Shown: positions 1-8,348, counted from the stretch's first letter. The stretch is DNA of 17,564 nucleotides from Candidatus Woesearchaeota archaeon (GCA_019323015.1 JAHWHY010000016.1:1-17564), one strand, 5' to 3'. A program made the numbers and translations. The notes: generated by a model from the letters alone, not told the origin.

Positions 1-873
1 CAGTATTATTAAATGTATTGCTTCTACAAAATATAATTTCCATTTTATTGAAATAATAACGTTAAATATTAAAAAAAATAAAAAACAGAATAAAACAATG
101 TCGAAAAAAAATCTTGGATATTTGATAATAATTGGAATTGCTATTAATGGAAGAAGCAAAACAAATACTTTTTTAAATAGCGTTGTTTTATTAATCAATC
201 CTGCACTGGGCATACCCCTTCCCCAGCGAAATCTTTGCTTTATGTATGAATAAACTGTCTCCGGCATTTTTGCATATACTGGGAAATTTATTATTTCAAT
301 AAGCTGTTTGTTTTTTATTAATAAATCCATTGCATATTTATCGCATCTAAATCTTGGTAAATTTTTAAATACCGCTAATTTTTCACAAATCTTTTTGTCA
401 TATGCCATGTTAGTTCCAGAAGGCAATTTGAATAATCCTAGCTTGGCTGCAATCTGGTTATATTTATTTTCTAATTTTGTTATTTGATTTTTTGTATTAT
501 ACCCTAAATAATAGCCGCCAACACAGGCAATATTCTTTTGTCTTTTTGTAAACCCTTTTTTTAATTCTTTAATCCAGTTTTTAGGTGCGAAAGCATCTCC
601 ATCAAGATACGCAACAATATCTCCTTTTGCAGTATTAAATCCTTTGCTATATCCCCACGCTCTCCCTTGGTTTATTTTTTTATTGATTATTCTGATTTTA
701 TTTTTGAACTTTTTTGCTTTTTTTAAAGTATTGTCTGTACTTCCATCATTAATAAGTATAATTTCAAATGGTTTTTGTGTTTGATGCAATAGAGAATTAA
801 TAGTTCTTTTTATGGTTGATTCTTCATTATACGCGAGTATAACAACGCTTACTTTCTTTTCATCGCCATGCAT
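1..873 (-). CDS. Membrane-associated family 2 glycosyltransferase, 3' end outside window
   Basis: The frame is open from an ATG at 873 to the window edge (291 codons, no stop), so the C-terminus is missing. The N-terminus is a GT-A fold: a first strand ending in AYNEES (14-19), INDGSTDNT (41-49), and the metal-binding DGD at residues 91-93. QRFRW at 213-217 is the Q/RxxRW signature of processive or membrane-bound GT2 enzymes. Two or more hydrophobic segments follow (about 236-250 and 256-275). It probably transfers a sugar from a nucleotide or polyprenyl-phosphate donor on the cytoplasmic face. The start overlaps the end of the upstream GT2 gene by 14 bp, and GGGAGG lies about 10 nt upstream of the ATG, which supports this start. 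It is the last visible gene of the STT3 operon, so a role in building the N-glycan is likely. The exact sugar cannot be read from sequence. Confidence 0.85.
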   Translation of the reverse strand, partial: MHGDEKKVSVVILAYNEESTIKRTINSLLHQTQKPFEIILINDGSTDNTLKKAKKFKNKIRIINKKINQGRAWGYSKGFNTAKGDIVAYLDGDAFAPKNWIKELKKGFTKRQKNIACVGGYYLGYNTKNQITKLENKYNQIAAKLGLFKLPSGTNMAYDKKICEKLAVFKNLPRFRCDKYAMDLLIKNKQLIEIINFPVYAKMPETVYSYIKQRFRWGRGMPSAGLINKTTLFKKVFVLLLPLIAIPIIIKYPRFFFDIVLFCFLFFLIFNVIISIKWKLYFVEAIHLIIL

Positions 874-1855
874 TTTTCAAATTCCTCCCTACTAAGACAT
901 ATATAAATCCTAAGAAATAACTAAATTCCTGTATAACTGGCAAAAATAGCATTATAGGAAGACTGTTTAAGTAAACATATTTTTTATTTCTTTTAATCCA
1001 TACCAGACTTAATAGCAAAATTGTAATATGCGGGATGAAAAATAATAGGGCTGTGCTTATTAGCCCAAATGTTGCCACATACTTGCTGATGAATAAGAAT
1101 ATTATTGTAAACGCAATGCTCGAAAGCAGCAAAATAAAATAAACAGGCCGTATAAAAAAACCCAGCTTAAACTTCATTTTGTCTACTGTTTTTGCAAGAC
1201 CGCCACCCCAATAGAATTTTCTTTTAAGGATTGGCTTCATCTTTTTTGGGTAATTTGTTTTAATAACATTCTTGGAAGATATCTTGATGCTCTTTTTATT
1301 TTCATGCATTAACATGTTAAGAAAAGAATCTGCCCCCCACTTTCTTAGAGGGTAGCCGCCTAATTCAATTAGCGTTTCTCTTTTATACGCAGAATTTGCG
1401 CCAGGAAGAGCATTAGGAATAAGACCAAAGTCCATAAAAATTCGCTCAAGAAGATTTCCTGCAAGAGAAATAGCGTCTTGTCCTATAGATTCATAAACTC
1501 CGCCAACCGCGTCCAATTGCGGATTTTTATCAAATTCTTGTTTTATATTTTGCAGCCAGTTTCTTGGAGCTATACAATCTGCATCAGTAATAACAACTAT
1601 TTGCCCTTTTGATGCATATATCCCATCGTTAACACTTGCAGGCCTGCCTTTGTTTTGCTTGTTATCAACCAGTATTATTCTTTTATCCTTAAAGTTTCTC
1701 AGTATTTTAGCGGTATTATCTGCAGAACCATCATTTACAAAAATCAATTCAAAATCCATAAAAGACTGCTTAAGAATAGACTTTACACAAGGAACAACAT
1801 TCTTCTCCTCATTATAACAAGGTATTATCACTGAAAAAAATGGTTTTTTCTTCAT
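860..1855 (-). CDS. Family 2 glycosyltransferase with C-terminal membrane segments
   Basis: This is a 331-residue GT2 protein. Residues 1-220 form the GT-A domain: IPCYNEEKN (11-19), VNDGSADNT (40-48), and the DAD metal/nucleotide-binding motif at 91-93. A KRKFYW element at 211-216 sits where Q/RxxRW normally lies. Three hydrophobic stretches (about 232-257, 260-287 and 297-322) should anchor it in the membrane with the catalytic domain in the cytoplasm. The ATG overlaps the stop of the DPM1-like gene (ATGA, 1852-1855), which indicates translational coupling, and AGGAGA lies about 12 nt upstream. It resembles the partial GT2 downstream of it, so the pair may have arisen by duplication (inference). 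Its likely role is adding a sugar during lipid-linked glycan assembly for the STT3 enzyme encoded in the same operon. Donor and acceptor are unknown. Confidence 0.88.
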   Translation of the reverse strand: MKKKPFFSVIIPCYNEEKNVVPCVKSILKQSFMDFELIFVNDGSADNTAKILRNFKDKRIILVDNKQNKGRPASVNDGIYASKGQIVVITDADCIAPRNWLQNIKQEFDKNPQLDAVGGVYESIGQDAISLAGNLLERIFMDFGLIPNALPGANSAYKRETLIELGGYPLRKWGADSFLNMLMHENKKSIKISSKNVIKTNYPKKMKPILKRKFYWGGGLAKTVDKMKFKLGFFIRPVYFILLLSSIAFTIIFLFISKYVATFGLISTALLFFIPHITILLLSLVWIKRNKKYVYLNSLPIMLFLPVIQEFSYFLGFIYVLVGRNLKNAWR

Positions 1856-2553
1856 CTTATTATTTTTCTCCTGCTAAAAAGCTTTCTTGAAATCATTTTT
1901 GAAAGTATCTTTAGGGCTCCAAAATAAGAGCCCTCGCCCTGCTTTAATGTCTCTTTAGTGTAAATGATTGTCACTGGAATTTCTTTGTATTTTAATTTGT
2001 TTCTTTTAATTTCATCAATTATTTCAGATGCATGTGCCATTCTATTACAGGTTATTCTTATTTTTTGAGCAGCATTTCTGGACAGAGCCCTGAAACCATT
2101 GTGTGCATCAGTCATTTTAATTCCATAAAATAACCAAATAACTAAAACAGAACCTTTAAGCAGTATTTTTCTGCGCAATGGAACTTTTGTTTTTCTTAAA
2201 AATCGGGAGCCCAAGGTTATATCAACGTCTCCTTCTGCAACAGGCGTAATCATTGCAGGAAGGTCTTCAATACGGTGCTGTCCATCTGCATCAAAAGTAA
2301 CAATAATCTCTGCACCCTGCTGCAGTGCATACCGGATGCCTGTCCTGAGAGCCGCCCCTTGTCCTTGGTTAAAAGGGTGCTTTAATGAAGTAGCACCTGC
2401 TTTTTCAGCTACTTCAAAAGTATTATCTTTGCTTCCATCATCTACTGCGATAACATTATTGTAACCTGCTTTTTTTAGAGAACTAATTACATTAGGAAGG
2501 TTCTTTTCTTCATTATACGCAGCAATGACTATAAAGGTATTTTTTCTCACCAT
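1852..2553 (-). CDS. DPM1-like polyprenol-phosphate sugar transferase (GT2)
   Basis: The 233 residues match the dolichol-phosphate mannosyltransferase type of GT2: AAYNEEKN (11-18), VDDGSKDNT (37-45), NQGQGAALRTG (62-72), DADGQH (88-93), GSRFL (115-119) and TDAHNGFR (148-155). One hydrophobic stretch (134-144) and a very basic C-terminus suggest membrane association. Enzymes of this group charge a polyprenyl phosphate with one sugar from a nucleotide donor; the lipid-linked sugar is then used in N-glycosylation. The gene follows STT3 after a 55-bp gap and is coupled by ATGA to the next glycosyltransferase, which supports that role. Its ribosome binding site (GAGG, 5 nt before ATG) lies inside a perfect inverted repeat, described separately. 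The sugar specificity (mannose, glucose or other) cannot be told. Confidence 0.87.
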   Translation of the reverse strand: MVRKNTFIVIAAYNEEKNLPNVISSLKKAGYNNVIAVDDGSKDNTFEVAEKAGATSLKHPFNQGQGAALRTGIRYALQQGAEIIVTFDADGQHRIEDLPAMITPVAEGDVDITLGSRFLRKTKVPLRRKILLKGSVLVIWLFYGIKMTDAHNGFRALSRNAAQKIRITCNRMAHASEIIDEIKRNKLKYKEIPVTIIYTKETLKQGEGSYFGALKILSKMISRKLFSRRKIIR

Positions 2554-2558
2554 AACAC

Positions 2559-2579
2559 CCTCTAGAACCTATCTAGAGG
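2559..2579 (-). promoter_or_regulatory. Hairpin covering the ribosome binding site of the DPM1-like gene
   Basis: On the minus strand CCTCTAGA is followed by a 5-nt loop and its exact complement TCTAGAGG. This 8-bp stem lies between the STT3 stop (2609) and the DPM1-like ATG (2553). The distal arm contains GAGG, the only good Shine-Dalgarno candidate, 5 nt before the start codon. In the mRNA the site would be sequestered, so the hairpin could lower translation of the downstream genes relative to STT3, or mark an RNA processing point. A terminator is less likely because no T-run follows. Confidence 0.55.
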
Positions 2580-2608
2580 TGCTTTTTAAATCTTATGAAT
2601 TAGAAGGC

Positions 2609-5600
2609 CTACTTAATACTCTCAACACGAATCTTAAAATTAAGTGTTTTATTTCCAAGCGGATGCTTTTCTGGATCAGTGCCATACGCATCTTCTGGAG
2701 AAATTGTTACTGTCTTAACTTCTCCAGGCTTCATATTAGCTACAGCAGCATCAAAACCCATAATCATCTGCCCTTGCAGGCTTTGAAACTGCAATGGTTT
2801 TGTATCAAAATCATCAAAATTACTATCAGATGAAATATTTTTATTTCTCCAATCTGTGATACTTGAGTCAAAAACAGAGCCGTTTTCAAGCCAGCCGATA
2901 TAATTTACCTGCGCAGTATCTCCAGGAGAGACTGTTGTTTTTTCTTGTAACTCTTTATGTATTCTAGGTTCTGCTCCTTTCCAATTAACTTTCCAAACAA
3001 TAATATTCTCTCCTGTTGGCTGCATTCTTTCATCAAACAATTCAAAATGCTCTAAACCATGGCCGTCCATAAAGAACAATCTTGTGAACATACTTTTTGC
3101 AAGCAAAGGATGGCAGAGAACACCTTGATAGCCTCCATTTTTAGAAGGAACAAGCACGCCGGAAAAATCCAAATCACTCTTAAACTGTTTTTCTTCCACT
3201 GTGCCATTCTGGCTAATGTAAACAAGAGATTTAGGCACGCCCTCTCCTTTATTTGACTTAATCTTTGCACTCATATCATTTAGATTAACAATAAGCCCAT
3301 TATTACAAATAACTTCATTATTTTTAGTTTTACAATTAACTAATTGTGAGTAATAGCTTGGCCACGGAGAAATCCAATTATTCGCTTGTTTTTCATTTTC
3401 TATTGATTGAATTTTATAATATAATTCTTCTGCTTTTTTATTAGTATAATTAAACTTTTGTTTCATTTCATTAATTATTGCATCCTTTGGGAGTTTTCTT
3501 AAATTAATCCAAATATCTGCTTTTTCAAAATCCCAGCTTCCAAAATGGCCCCAGACACCTGCCTTGCCAATCATATCGCCAGAAGTAATGAAATAATTTT
3601 CAGGAGCCTCACAATGAGTATACTTTAAAACCTCGTCTACATTCTTAATGCCTGCAGAATCTAGTTCTTTTGCAGCAGTTTCTTTGTCTAGCACTATTAT
3701 TTTATACAATAAATCAACGGATTCTTTTGGGTCTCCTTTTTCTTCCATCACTTTTTCAAACGCAGTGTTAGAGCCGCAGTCAAGCATTCTTAAAATACCC
3801 ACTGCCTCTTTTTCATTATCAGTCAATAACACGTGGCCAATCCAGTGTGCCATAGGCTTATTCTGGCAGCCACCATCAAACGTAACTGCCCTATCTGCGA
3901 TATATTTAAAATGGTGTCCAAAGTCCCACCAAGAATTAATAATTGCATCTGGCGCAGATTCTTCTTTTATTTTAGTTAAGCTATCCCACCAAGCATCATT
4001 TACTAATGGAAGGTCTGCTTTTGTACGCTTGAAATCTGCTTTAGCAGGAGAAATTAATAATATTAGAAACAATGCAATCAAAACAGATCCTGTAATTAAC
4101 TTGCTCATGTTTAGTTCTCTATCAAACCAACCAGTGAATTTTTGATAAATTATTCCAAGAGCTGCGCCAAATGCAACTGAAAAAGCAGGAGCAAGAAGTA
4201 AAGTAAACCGCACACCTTTTGTGGCTGCATAAATAGTTCCAATAAACCAAATTGCCAATAATGCAGAATATTTAATATCATATTTTCCGTATTGGTCTTT
4301 CTTTAGAAGAACTAATATTACACCAAGCACTGCAATTGCAAATAAGAATGTTCCACCAACAGAACTAATGATTGCTTTAATAGATGCAGGATTTAGCTCA
4401 GCAACTGTGGTATATACATTTGGCCATAATGTCGCTTTTGCTGCAGCCTTAAATACAGTAAACCTGATTGGCTTAAAGACCGTATTTGTAAATGATTTAA
4501 ATGAACTAAACAGTGAAACAAACAAAGCACAACTAATGAAAAAAAGTATTCCTGAAATAAAGGTTTGTTTTATCACGCGCATATTCACAATATTTTTTGT
4601 GCTTTTGAACAATTCTTTTCTGTTAACATAAAGAAGATAGATGAAATAAATACCTATTGCGCCAAGCATAAAATCAAATAAATACCACCAACCCTGCCAG
4701 GCAAGAGAATAAATTCCGAGCAATAAGCCAGTGAATGCAAGTAGACCATATTGTTTTTTAGGTGTTTTTGCTGTAAATGCCTCAATAAAAACCCACATAA
4801 TAATTACTGGAAAAAAGACATTATATGCATCTGTGTCTGCATGGCCCCAAGGGGTCCTTCCAAAAGCAGCAGTGCACAAAGCAAGCATTGAAGCTGTAAA
4901 GAAACCACCAACATTACCTGCAAAATGCCTGCCAATAAAAAAAGCAGGAATCAAAGAAAGCAAAATCAGGATTATTGGAAAATAACATGCACCCTGCATT
5001 AAAGTAACTTTTGAATTAAAGAAGTTCATTATTTTATAGATGTATGCAAGAACATAATTATGTATTGTTTTGCCTGCTTTATTTCCAAGCGGCGCTAGCA
5101 TATGATTATCCCAAGGCGCGCCATCTTTTAGTTCATCATATGCATGTCCTTTTTCAACATAATTCCTTGCAAATCTCAAATAATAATACGTGTCAATATC
5201 TGGCATGTATGTATACTGCTCTCCATCAGAAGAATACCTGTATTTTTTCTTGAATTCTTCTGCGACTTCTGTGATTTGTGCATTGATGGTTTTGCCTTCT
5301 TTTTCTAATAACTCCTGAAAGTTATCATTAACTAGTTTCTTTTTGCTTGCGTCTGGCAAGTGCGGATATTTCTGATTTATTTGCTGTGTAATCTGCAGCT
5401 TGTACTGCTGCTCAACAGCATTTTTTGCAGCGGTATCCATTTGAGGAAGCTCCTGAGTCTGCATTCTCATCCAGACACCGCCCCAAGGAAGGTAGCCTCC
5501 ATTAGGCATGATTTGAAGTAATATGATAATTGCCAATAAGATGGGTATTTGATATTTAATCAAGAATTTTTTTGCCTTGTTGAAACTAACAGAAATATTT

Positions 5601-5842
5601 TCTTTAGAGAGAGATTTTTTTTCTTTTTCAAGAGTGTGAATTTGCTCTTTATCAATCTTTATTTCCTTATCAATTATTTTCTTTTCTGTTTCCTTTAGCT
5701 CTGCAAGCTCTTCTGACTCTTCCTGGATTTTATGCTCTACTTTTTGCCGCTCTTTTTCCAGCTTGTCTTCCTCTTTTTGCTTGCGCTTAAGAAACTTTCC
5801 AAACTTGCCAAGATTTATCTTGATTGAATCATCATCAGACAT
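2609..5842 (-). CDS. STT3/AglB-type oligosaccharyltransferase fused to FKBP-type prolyl isomerase
   Basis: This is the catalytic subunit of N-glycosylation: it transfers a lipid-linked glycan to Asn of N-x-S/T outside the cell membrane. With the start at 5842 it has 1077 residues. In order: a charged cytoplasmic coiled coil (about 18-85), a first membrane span (95-112), the first acidic motif DID (215-217) in an outer loop, the second acidic motif DTD (336-338), TVAE (479-482, at the place of the TIXE/SVSE motif), many membrane spans to about 598, and WWDFG (638-642, the WWDYG signature) starting the soluble outer domain. Residues 966-1077 are an FKBP domain with Y981, F991, D992, F1019, I1027 and Y1053 at FKBP12 pocket positions. 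The start is chosen because GGGGG lies 8 nt upstream; an ATG at 5902 lies upstream of the TATA box. It heads an operon of glycosyltransferases. The FKBP fusion is the odd part. Confidence 0.93.
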   Translation of the reverse strand: MSDDDSIKINLGKFGKFLKRKQKEEDKLEKERQKVEHKIQEESEELAELKETEKKIIDKEIKIDKEQIHTLEKEKKSLSKENISVSFNKAKKFLIKYQIPILLAIIILLQIMPNGGYLPWGGVWMRMQTQELPQMDTAAKNAVEQQYKLQITQQINQKYPHLPDASKKKLVNDNFQELLEKEGKTINAQITEVAEEFKKKYRYSSDGEQYTYMPDIDTYYYLRFARNYVEKGHAYDELKDGAPWDNHMLAPLGNKAGKTIHNYVLAYIYKIMNFFNSKVTLMQGACYFPIILILLSLIPAFFIGRHFAGNVGGFFTASMLALCTAAFGRTPWGHADTDAYNVFFPVIIMWVFIEAFTAKTPKKQYGLLAFTGLLLGIYSLAWQGWWYLFDFMLGAIGIYFIYLLYVNRKELFKSTKNIVNMRVIKQTFISGILFFISCALFVSLFSSFKSFTNTVFKPIRFTVFKAAAKATLWPNVYTTVAELNPASIKAIISSVGGTFLFAIAVLGVILVLLKKDQYGKYDIKYSALLAIWFIGTIYAATKGVRFTLLLAPAFSVAFGAALGIIYQKFTGWFDRELNMSKLITGSVLIALFLILLISPAKADFKRTKADLPLVNDAWWDSLTKIKEESAPDAIINSWWDFGHHFKYIADRAVTFDGGCQNKPMAHWIGHVLLTDNEKEAVGILRMLDCGSNTAFEKVMEEKGDPKESVDLLYKIIVLDKETAAKELDSAGIKNVDEVLKYTHCEAPENYFITSGDMIGKAGVWGHFGSWDFEKADIWINLRKLPKDAIINEMKQKFNYTNKKAEELYYKIQSIENEKQANNWISPWPSYYSQLVNCKTKNNEVICNNGLIVNLNDMSAKIKSNKGEGVPKSLVYISQNGTVEEKQFKSDLDFSGVLVPSKNGGYQGVLCHPLLAKSMFTRLFFMDGHGLEHFELFDERMQPTGENIIVWKVNWKGAEPRIHKELQEKTTVSPGDTAQVNYIGWLENGSVFDSSITDWRNKNISSDSNFDDFDTKPLQFQSLQGQMIMGFDAAVANMKPGEVKTVTISPEDAYGTDPEKHPLGNKTLNFKIRVESIK

Positions 5843-5879
5843 TATAAAATCCCCCTTGAACGCGTGAAAAGACAGAGTG

Positions 5880-5893
5880 CTTAAAAAGTTTTC
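5880..5893 (-). promoter_or_regulatory. BRE/TATA promoter of the STT3 glycosylation operon
   Basis: The minus strand reads GAAAACTTTTTAAG, a purine-rich BRE followed by a TATA-like box centred near 5884. Transcription should start near 5858, giving a leader of about 15 nt that holds the GGGGG ribosome binding site (5851-5855) before the ATG at 5842. Confidence 0.55.
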
Positions 5894-5960
5894 TTTTTTC
5901 ATTAGGTTATCCGCCTGTACATCGTTTATTTCTTTGCCACTCTACAATAGCAACACAAAC

Positions 5961-5976
5961 GAAAGCTTTATATATT
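5961..5976 (+). promoter_or_regulatory. BRE/TATA promoter of the surface-protein cluster
   Basis: GAAAGCTTTATATATT is a clear archaeal BRE plus TATA box. A start about 25 nt downstream (near 5996) gives a leader of about 45 nt before the ATG at 6041. It diverges from the STT3 promoter about 75 bp away, so the two sets could share regulation. Nothing else is seen in the 5843-6040 gap. Confidence 0.7.
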
Positions 5977-6040
5977 ATCTTAAATTTCAAACCAGTAAAC
6001 TATCAATCACATTATATTAGACTTGGTTGGGGGAACAAAA

Positions 6041-7258
6041 ATGAAAGCATGGAAAGCTATCAAAGCTGGAGTAACAGGATTAGCAGTAACTGCACTTTCT
6101 TATATCGCTGGCGGATGTACAACAGGCCCAGAATATGCTGATGCACCAAAGCACTTGTTAAAATATGGCGACAGGCCTGCAGCAACAAGCACAGAAAGAC
6201 CATTAGAAAAAAGAGTTTCTGAAGAATCAAAAAAATCACGATTTGATGTTTCTGACAATGAATTCAGCTTAATCAGGATAAAAAATAAAAGCCCAATAAA
6301 TGCAGTAGCCTCAGCAGGAGACGCAGGAAGCTGGGACCACAAAAATCGCGAGACAGGAAACAGGGCAAATGCAGGCCTAAGAGTAATCTACAGAAACGGA
6401 GCCCTAAGAGGCATTGCAAATTTTCAGGATACATACCAAACAGCAAACGCAAACCCAGACGACCAAGAACAACAAGACATGCATGTAAACATTGCACGCT
6501 GGCTATTTGAAGGCGGAGCAACTCTTGGAGAACCAGACGCACAATTTTACGGTGGAGTAAGAGCAGGATATGAAGACGTAAAACTAAGCGGAGTAGTTGA
6601 CGGCTGGGGTCAAGACATATTAGCAGGCGCAAAAATAGCATTTAGCTCAGAATCTGCAAGGTTTTTAGGAATGCTTAATATAAATACCAACCTAGGTGCA
6701 CTTGACGGCATGGGTGAGCATAATATCACTGCCACAGACAGGTTTGACATAGAAATAGGAGAAGACGCAATACCTGTTGAAGGAGAATACGGCAGTGCAG
6801 ATCTGGCAATAACTCTCCAGCAAGGAATCACACTTCCTGCAATAGGAGACCTATACCTAGTTGCAAAAGGAAGCGCGTTATACCAGCATTTTGAGAATTT
6901 TGCAAAATTCAACACATACACGCTTGCACTAGGCGTAGACAAGAGACTTTGTCTCAGGGACGGAGATGTTGAAGTACTCGCAGGCATCGAGGCATTTGGA
7001 AGACGCAGAATCGAAGACTGGAAAAATCCAAATGCAGAAGACACAGATGCTACAGAATACGGCTTGATAGCAAGACTGCAGGTAGAAATAGCAGGAGGCG
7101 TCTATGCAGAAATGTATGGAATGGTAACAAGGCCATATGACAAACGCGAAGGCGGAGAATTCAGATTTGGACATCCAGAGTACGAAGCAGGAGCACAGTT
7201 GACCTTGATACCAGGAGACATTATTGAATACTTCACTAAAGACAAGAAGAAAGATTAA
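6041..7258 (+). CDS. Lipoprotein with beta-barrel-like strand pattern, unknown function
   Basis: I do not recognise the family. The start is the ATG at 6041 with GGGGG 7 nt upstream; a TTG at 6023 in the same frame precedes that site and is rejected. The 405 residues begin with a signal peptide ending in IAGGC (22-26), a lipobox with Cys26 as the lipid-attachment residue. A polar linker (27-105) follows. From about 108 to 393 the protein is a series of 8-14 residue stretches with alternating polar and apolar residues separated by short turns, for example around 112-128, 168-184, 194-217, 252-281, 292-320 and 340-363. This is the pattern of bacterial outer-membrane beta-barrels or a large extracellular beta-sandwich. 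Sequons occur at N82 and N228. It is followed after 44 bp by a second lipoprotein gene, probably in the same transcript. It should act outside the membrane; function unknown. Confidence 0.8.
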   Translation: MKAWKAIKAGVTGLAVTALSYIAGGCTTGPEYADAPKHLLKYGDRPAATSTERPLEKRVSEESKKSRFDVSDNEFSLIRIKNKSPINAVASAGDAGSWDHKNRETGNRANAGLRVIYRNGALRGIANFQDTYQTANANPDDQEQQDMHVNIARWLFEGGATLGEPDAQFYGGVRAGYEDVKLSGVVDGWGQDILAGAKIAFSSESARFLGMLNINTNLGALDGMGEHNITATDRFDIEIGEDAIPVEGEYGSADLAITLQQGITLPAIGDLYLVAKGSALYQHFENFAKFNTYTLALGVDKRLCLRDGDVEVLAGIEAFGRRRIEDWKNPNAEDTDATEYGLIARLQVEIAGGVYAEMYGMVTRPYDKREGGEFRFGHPEYEAGAQLTLIPGDIIEYFTKDKKKD

Positions 7259-7302
7259 AGCTTAAAATTCAAAATTAACAATAAATATGGGGGAATGAAA
7301 AA

Positions 7303-8301
7303 ATGAAAAAAAATTATGTTGGAAAAACAGCAAGAACAATAGGTGGATTGGCAGCAGGTGCAGCATTACTTATTGGTTGCGGAACACAGGAAATTAAAAA
7401 ATTCACACTAGACCAATACCTAAGCCACTCTGGCAATCAGATAATAACAACTGCAGCAGACAAAAAAGTAAATCCTGCAGAAATAAGAGAAATTGCAGAA
7501 ACATACTGCCTTTTGCACAATAAACTAAAAGACGGCATAGCTGACAAAGCCTTAAGAACTGCAGCAGAAGAAAGGCTTGACCAGCTAGGCGCAATAATAA
7601 GTTCATATGTTGAAAAAGGAGAATTTGAAGTATACGCATATGTAGACGCAAAAGTAGACGGTGTTTACAGAAACAGGGGCGGAAATGTTCCAATGCCTGC
7701 AAGAGTGAAAAAAGCAGCATTCAGCGAAGCACTGTTAACTGGAGAAGGCAGAGAAAAAACAAGAAAACAAGCAGAATTCCTAAGACGCTTACAGACAGCA
7801 TGGATGAGTGTACAGGACGGCGAGAAAAAAATAGATAATGAACGATTTCACGCATTCTACCTGGCAGTAACTCAAGAAGAATTTGCAAGCCTAATTGAAG
7901 GATCCACAGACCACCAATACGGCGGACGCATAAAGAACGGACAGAGAGAATCAGCATGGACTGCACAAGACCACAAGGAATACTTTGGAGAAGACAGAAG
8001 CGATGACAGAAAAGGCCAGATGACTGCATTTGGACTTGTAAGCGAATCAGAACTTCCTGTTGATGCAGAGCTAGAAAAAATCGTGACAGCGCTTAAAGAA
8101 GAAAAAGACGAAAAAGCAGAAAAAGACGAAAAAGATAAAGAAGACGCAGAAAGCCCTGCAGTAAAGCCAGGAGCAATAATTGTTGTTGACGGCAAGAAAG
8201 TCAAAGTTAAAAAAGTAAATGACGATGGAAGCGTTGAAACAGAACCAGTGAAAGAAGAAGGCGCTGGCGAAGGCGAAGGTCCGAGAGACGAGCGCGGATA
8301 A
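7303..8301 (+). CDS. Lipoprotein with charged C-terminal tail, unknown function
   Basis: The family is not recognised. The ATG at 7303 has GGGGG 9 nt upstream. The 332 residues start with a basic n-region and hydrophobic stretch ending in the lipobox LIGC (23-26; lipid Cys26). Residues 35-200 look mainly alpha-helical (Ala, Glu and Lys rich) and 201-245 are polar. Residues 257-285 are a low-complexity Lys/Glu/Asp helix. Residues 290-318 form a small beta unit, and a Gly/Glu-rich tail ends the protein. It lies 44 bp after the beta-rich lipoprotein gene with no clear promoter between, so co-expression and a shared job on the cell surface are likely. A periplasm-like or S-layer-associated structural role is possible, but nothing in the sequence identifies an enzyme activity. 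Confidence 0.8.
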   Translation: MKKNYVGKTARTIGGLAAGAALLIGCGTQEIKKFTLDQYLSHSGNQIITTAADKKVNPAEIREIAETYCLLHNKLKDGIADKALRTAAEERLDQLGAIISSYVEKGEFEVYAYVDAKVDGVYRNRGGNVPMPARVKKAAFSEALLTGEGREKTRKQAEFLRRLQTAWMSVQDGEKKIDNERFHAFYLAVTQEEFASLIEGSTDHQYGGRIKNGQRESAWTAQDHKEYFGEDRSDDRKGQMTAFGLVSESELPVDAELEKIVTALKEEKDEKAEKDEKDKEDAESPAVKPGAIIVVDGKKVKVKKVNDDGSVETEPVKEEGAGEGEGPRDERG

Positions 8302-8348
8302 ACCATTTTATTTTTTATTTTAAATCTTTAATTTCAAGGGGGAAAATA
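8302..8348 (+). promoter_or_regulatory. T-rich terminator-like tract and leader of the repeat protein gene
   Basis: After the stop at 8301, thymine-rich sequence (about 8307-8333) could end transcription, as archaeal termination works at T-tracts. The embedded TTTTAAAT near 8320-8327 could also serve as a weak TATA box for the next gene. GGGGG at 8338-8342 is the ribosome binding site for the ATG at 8349. Confidence 0.35.

Noticed and set aside
2559..2579. Intrinsic terminator after STT3
   Set aside because: No T-run follows the hairpin and it overlaps the downstream ribosome binding site.
3648..4631. Open frames on the plus strand opposite STT3
   Set aside because: They are antisense to strongly conserved STT3 motifs, have no promoter or SD and resemble no protein family.
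5843..5902. Upstream ATG at 5902 as the STT3 start
   Set aside because: It lies upstream of the TATA box and of the GGGGG ribosome binding site; the ATG at 5842 fits both.
6100..8306. Long minus-strand open frames opposite the two lipoproteins
   Set aside because: They are antisense frames created by codon bias; there are no start signals or recognisable domains, and the plus-strand frames have SD sites and signal peptides.
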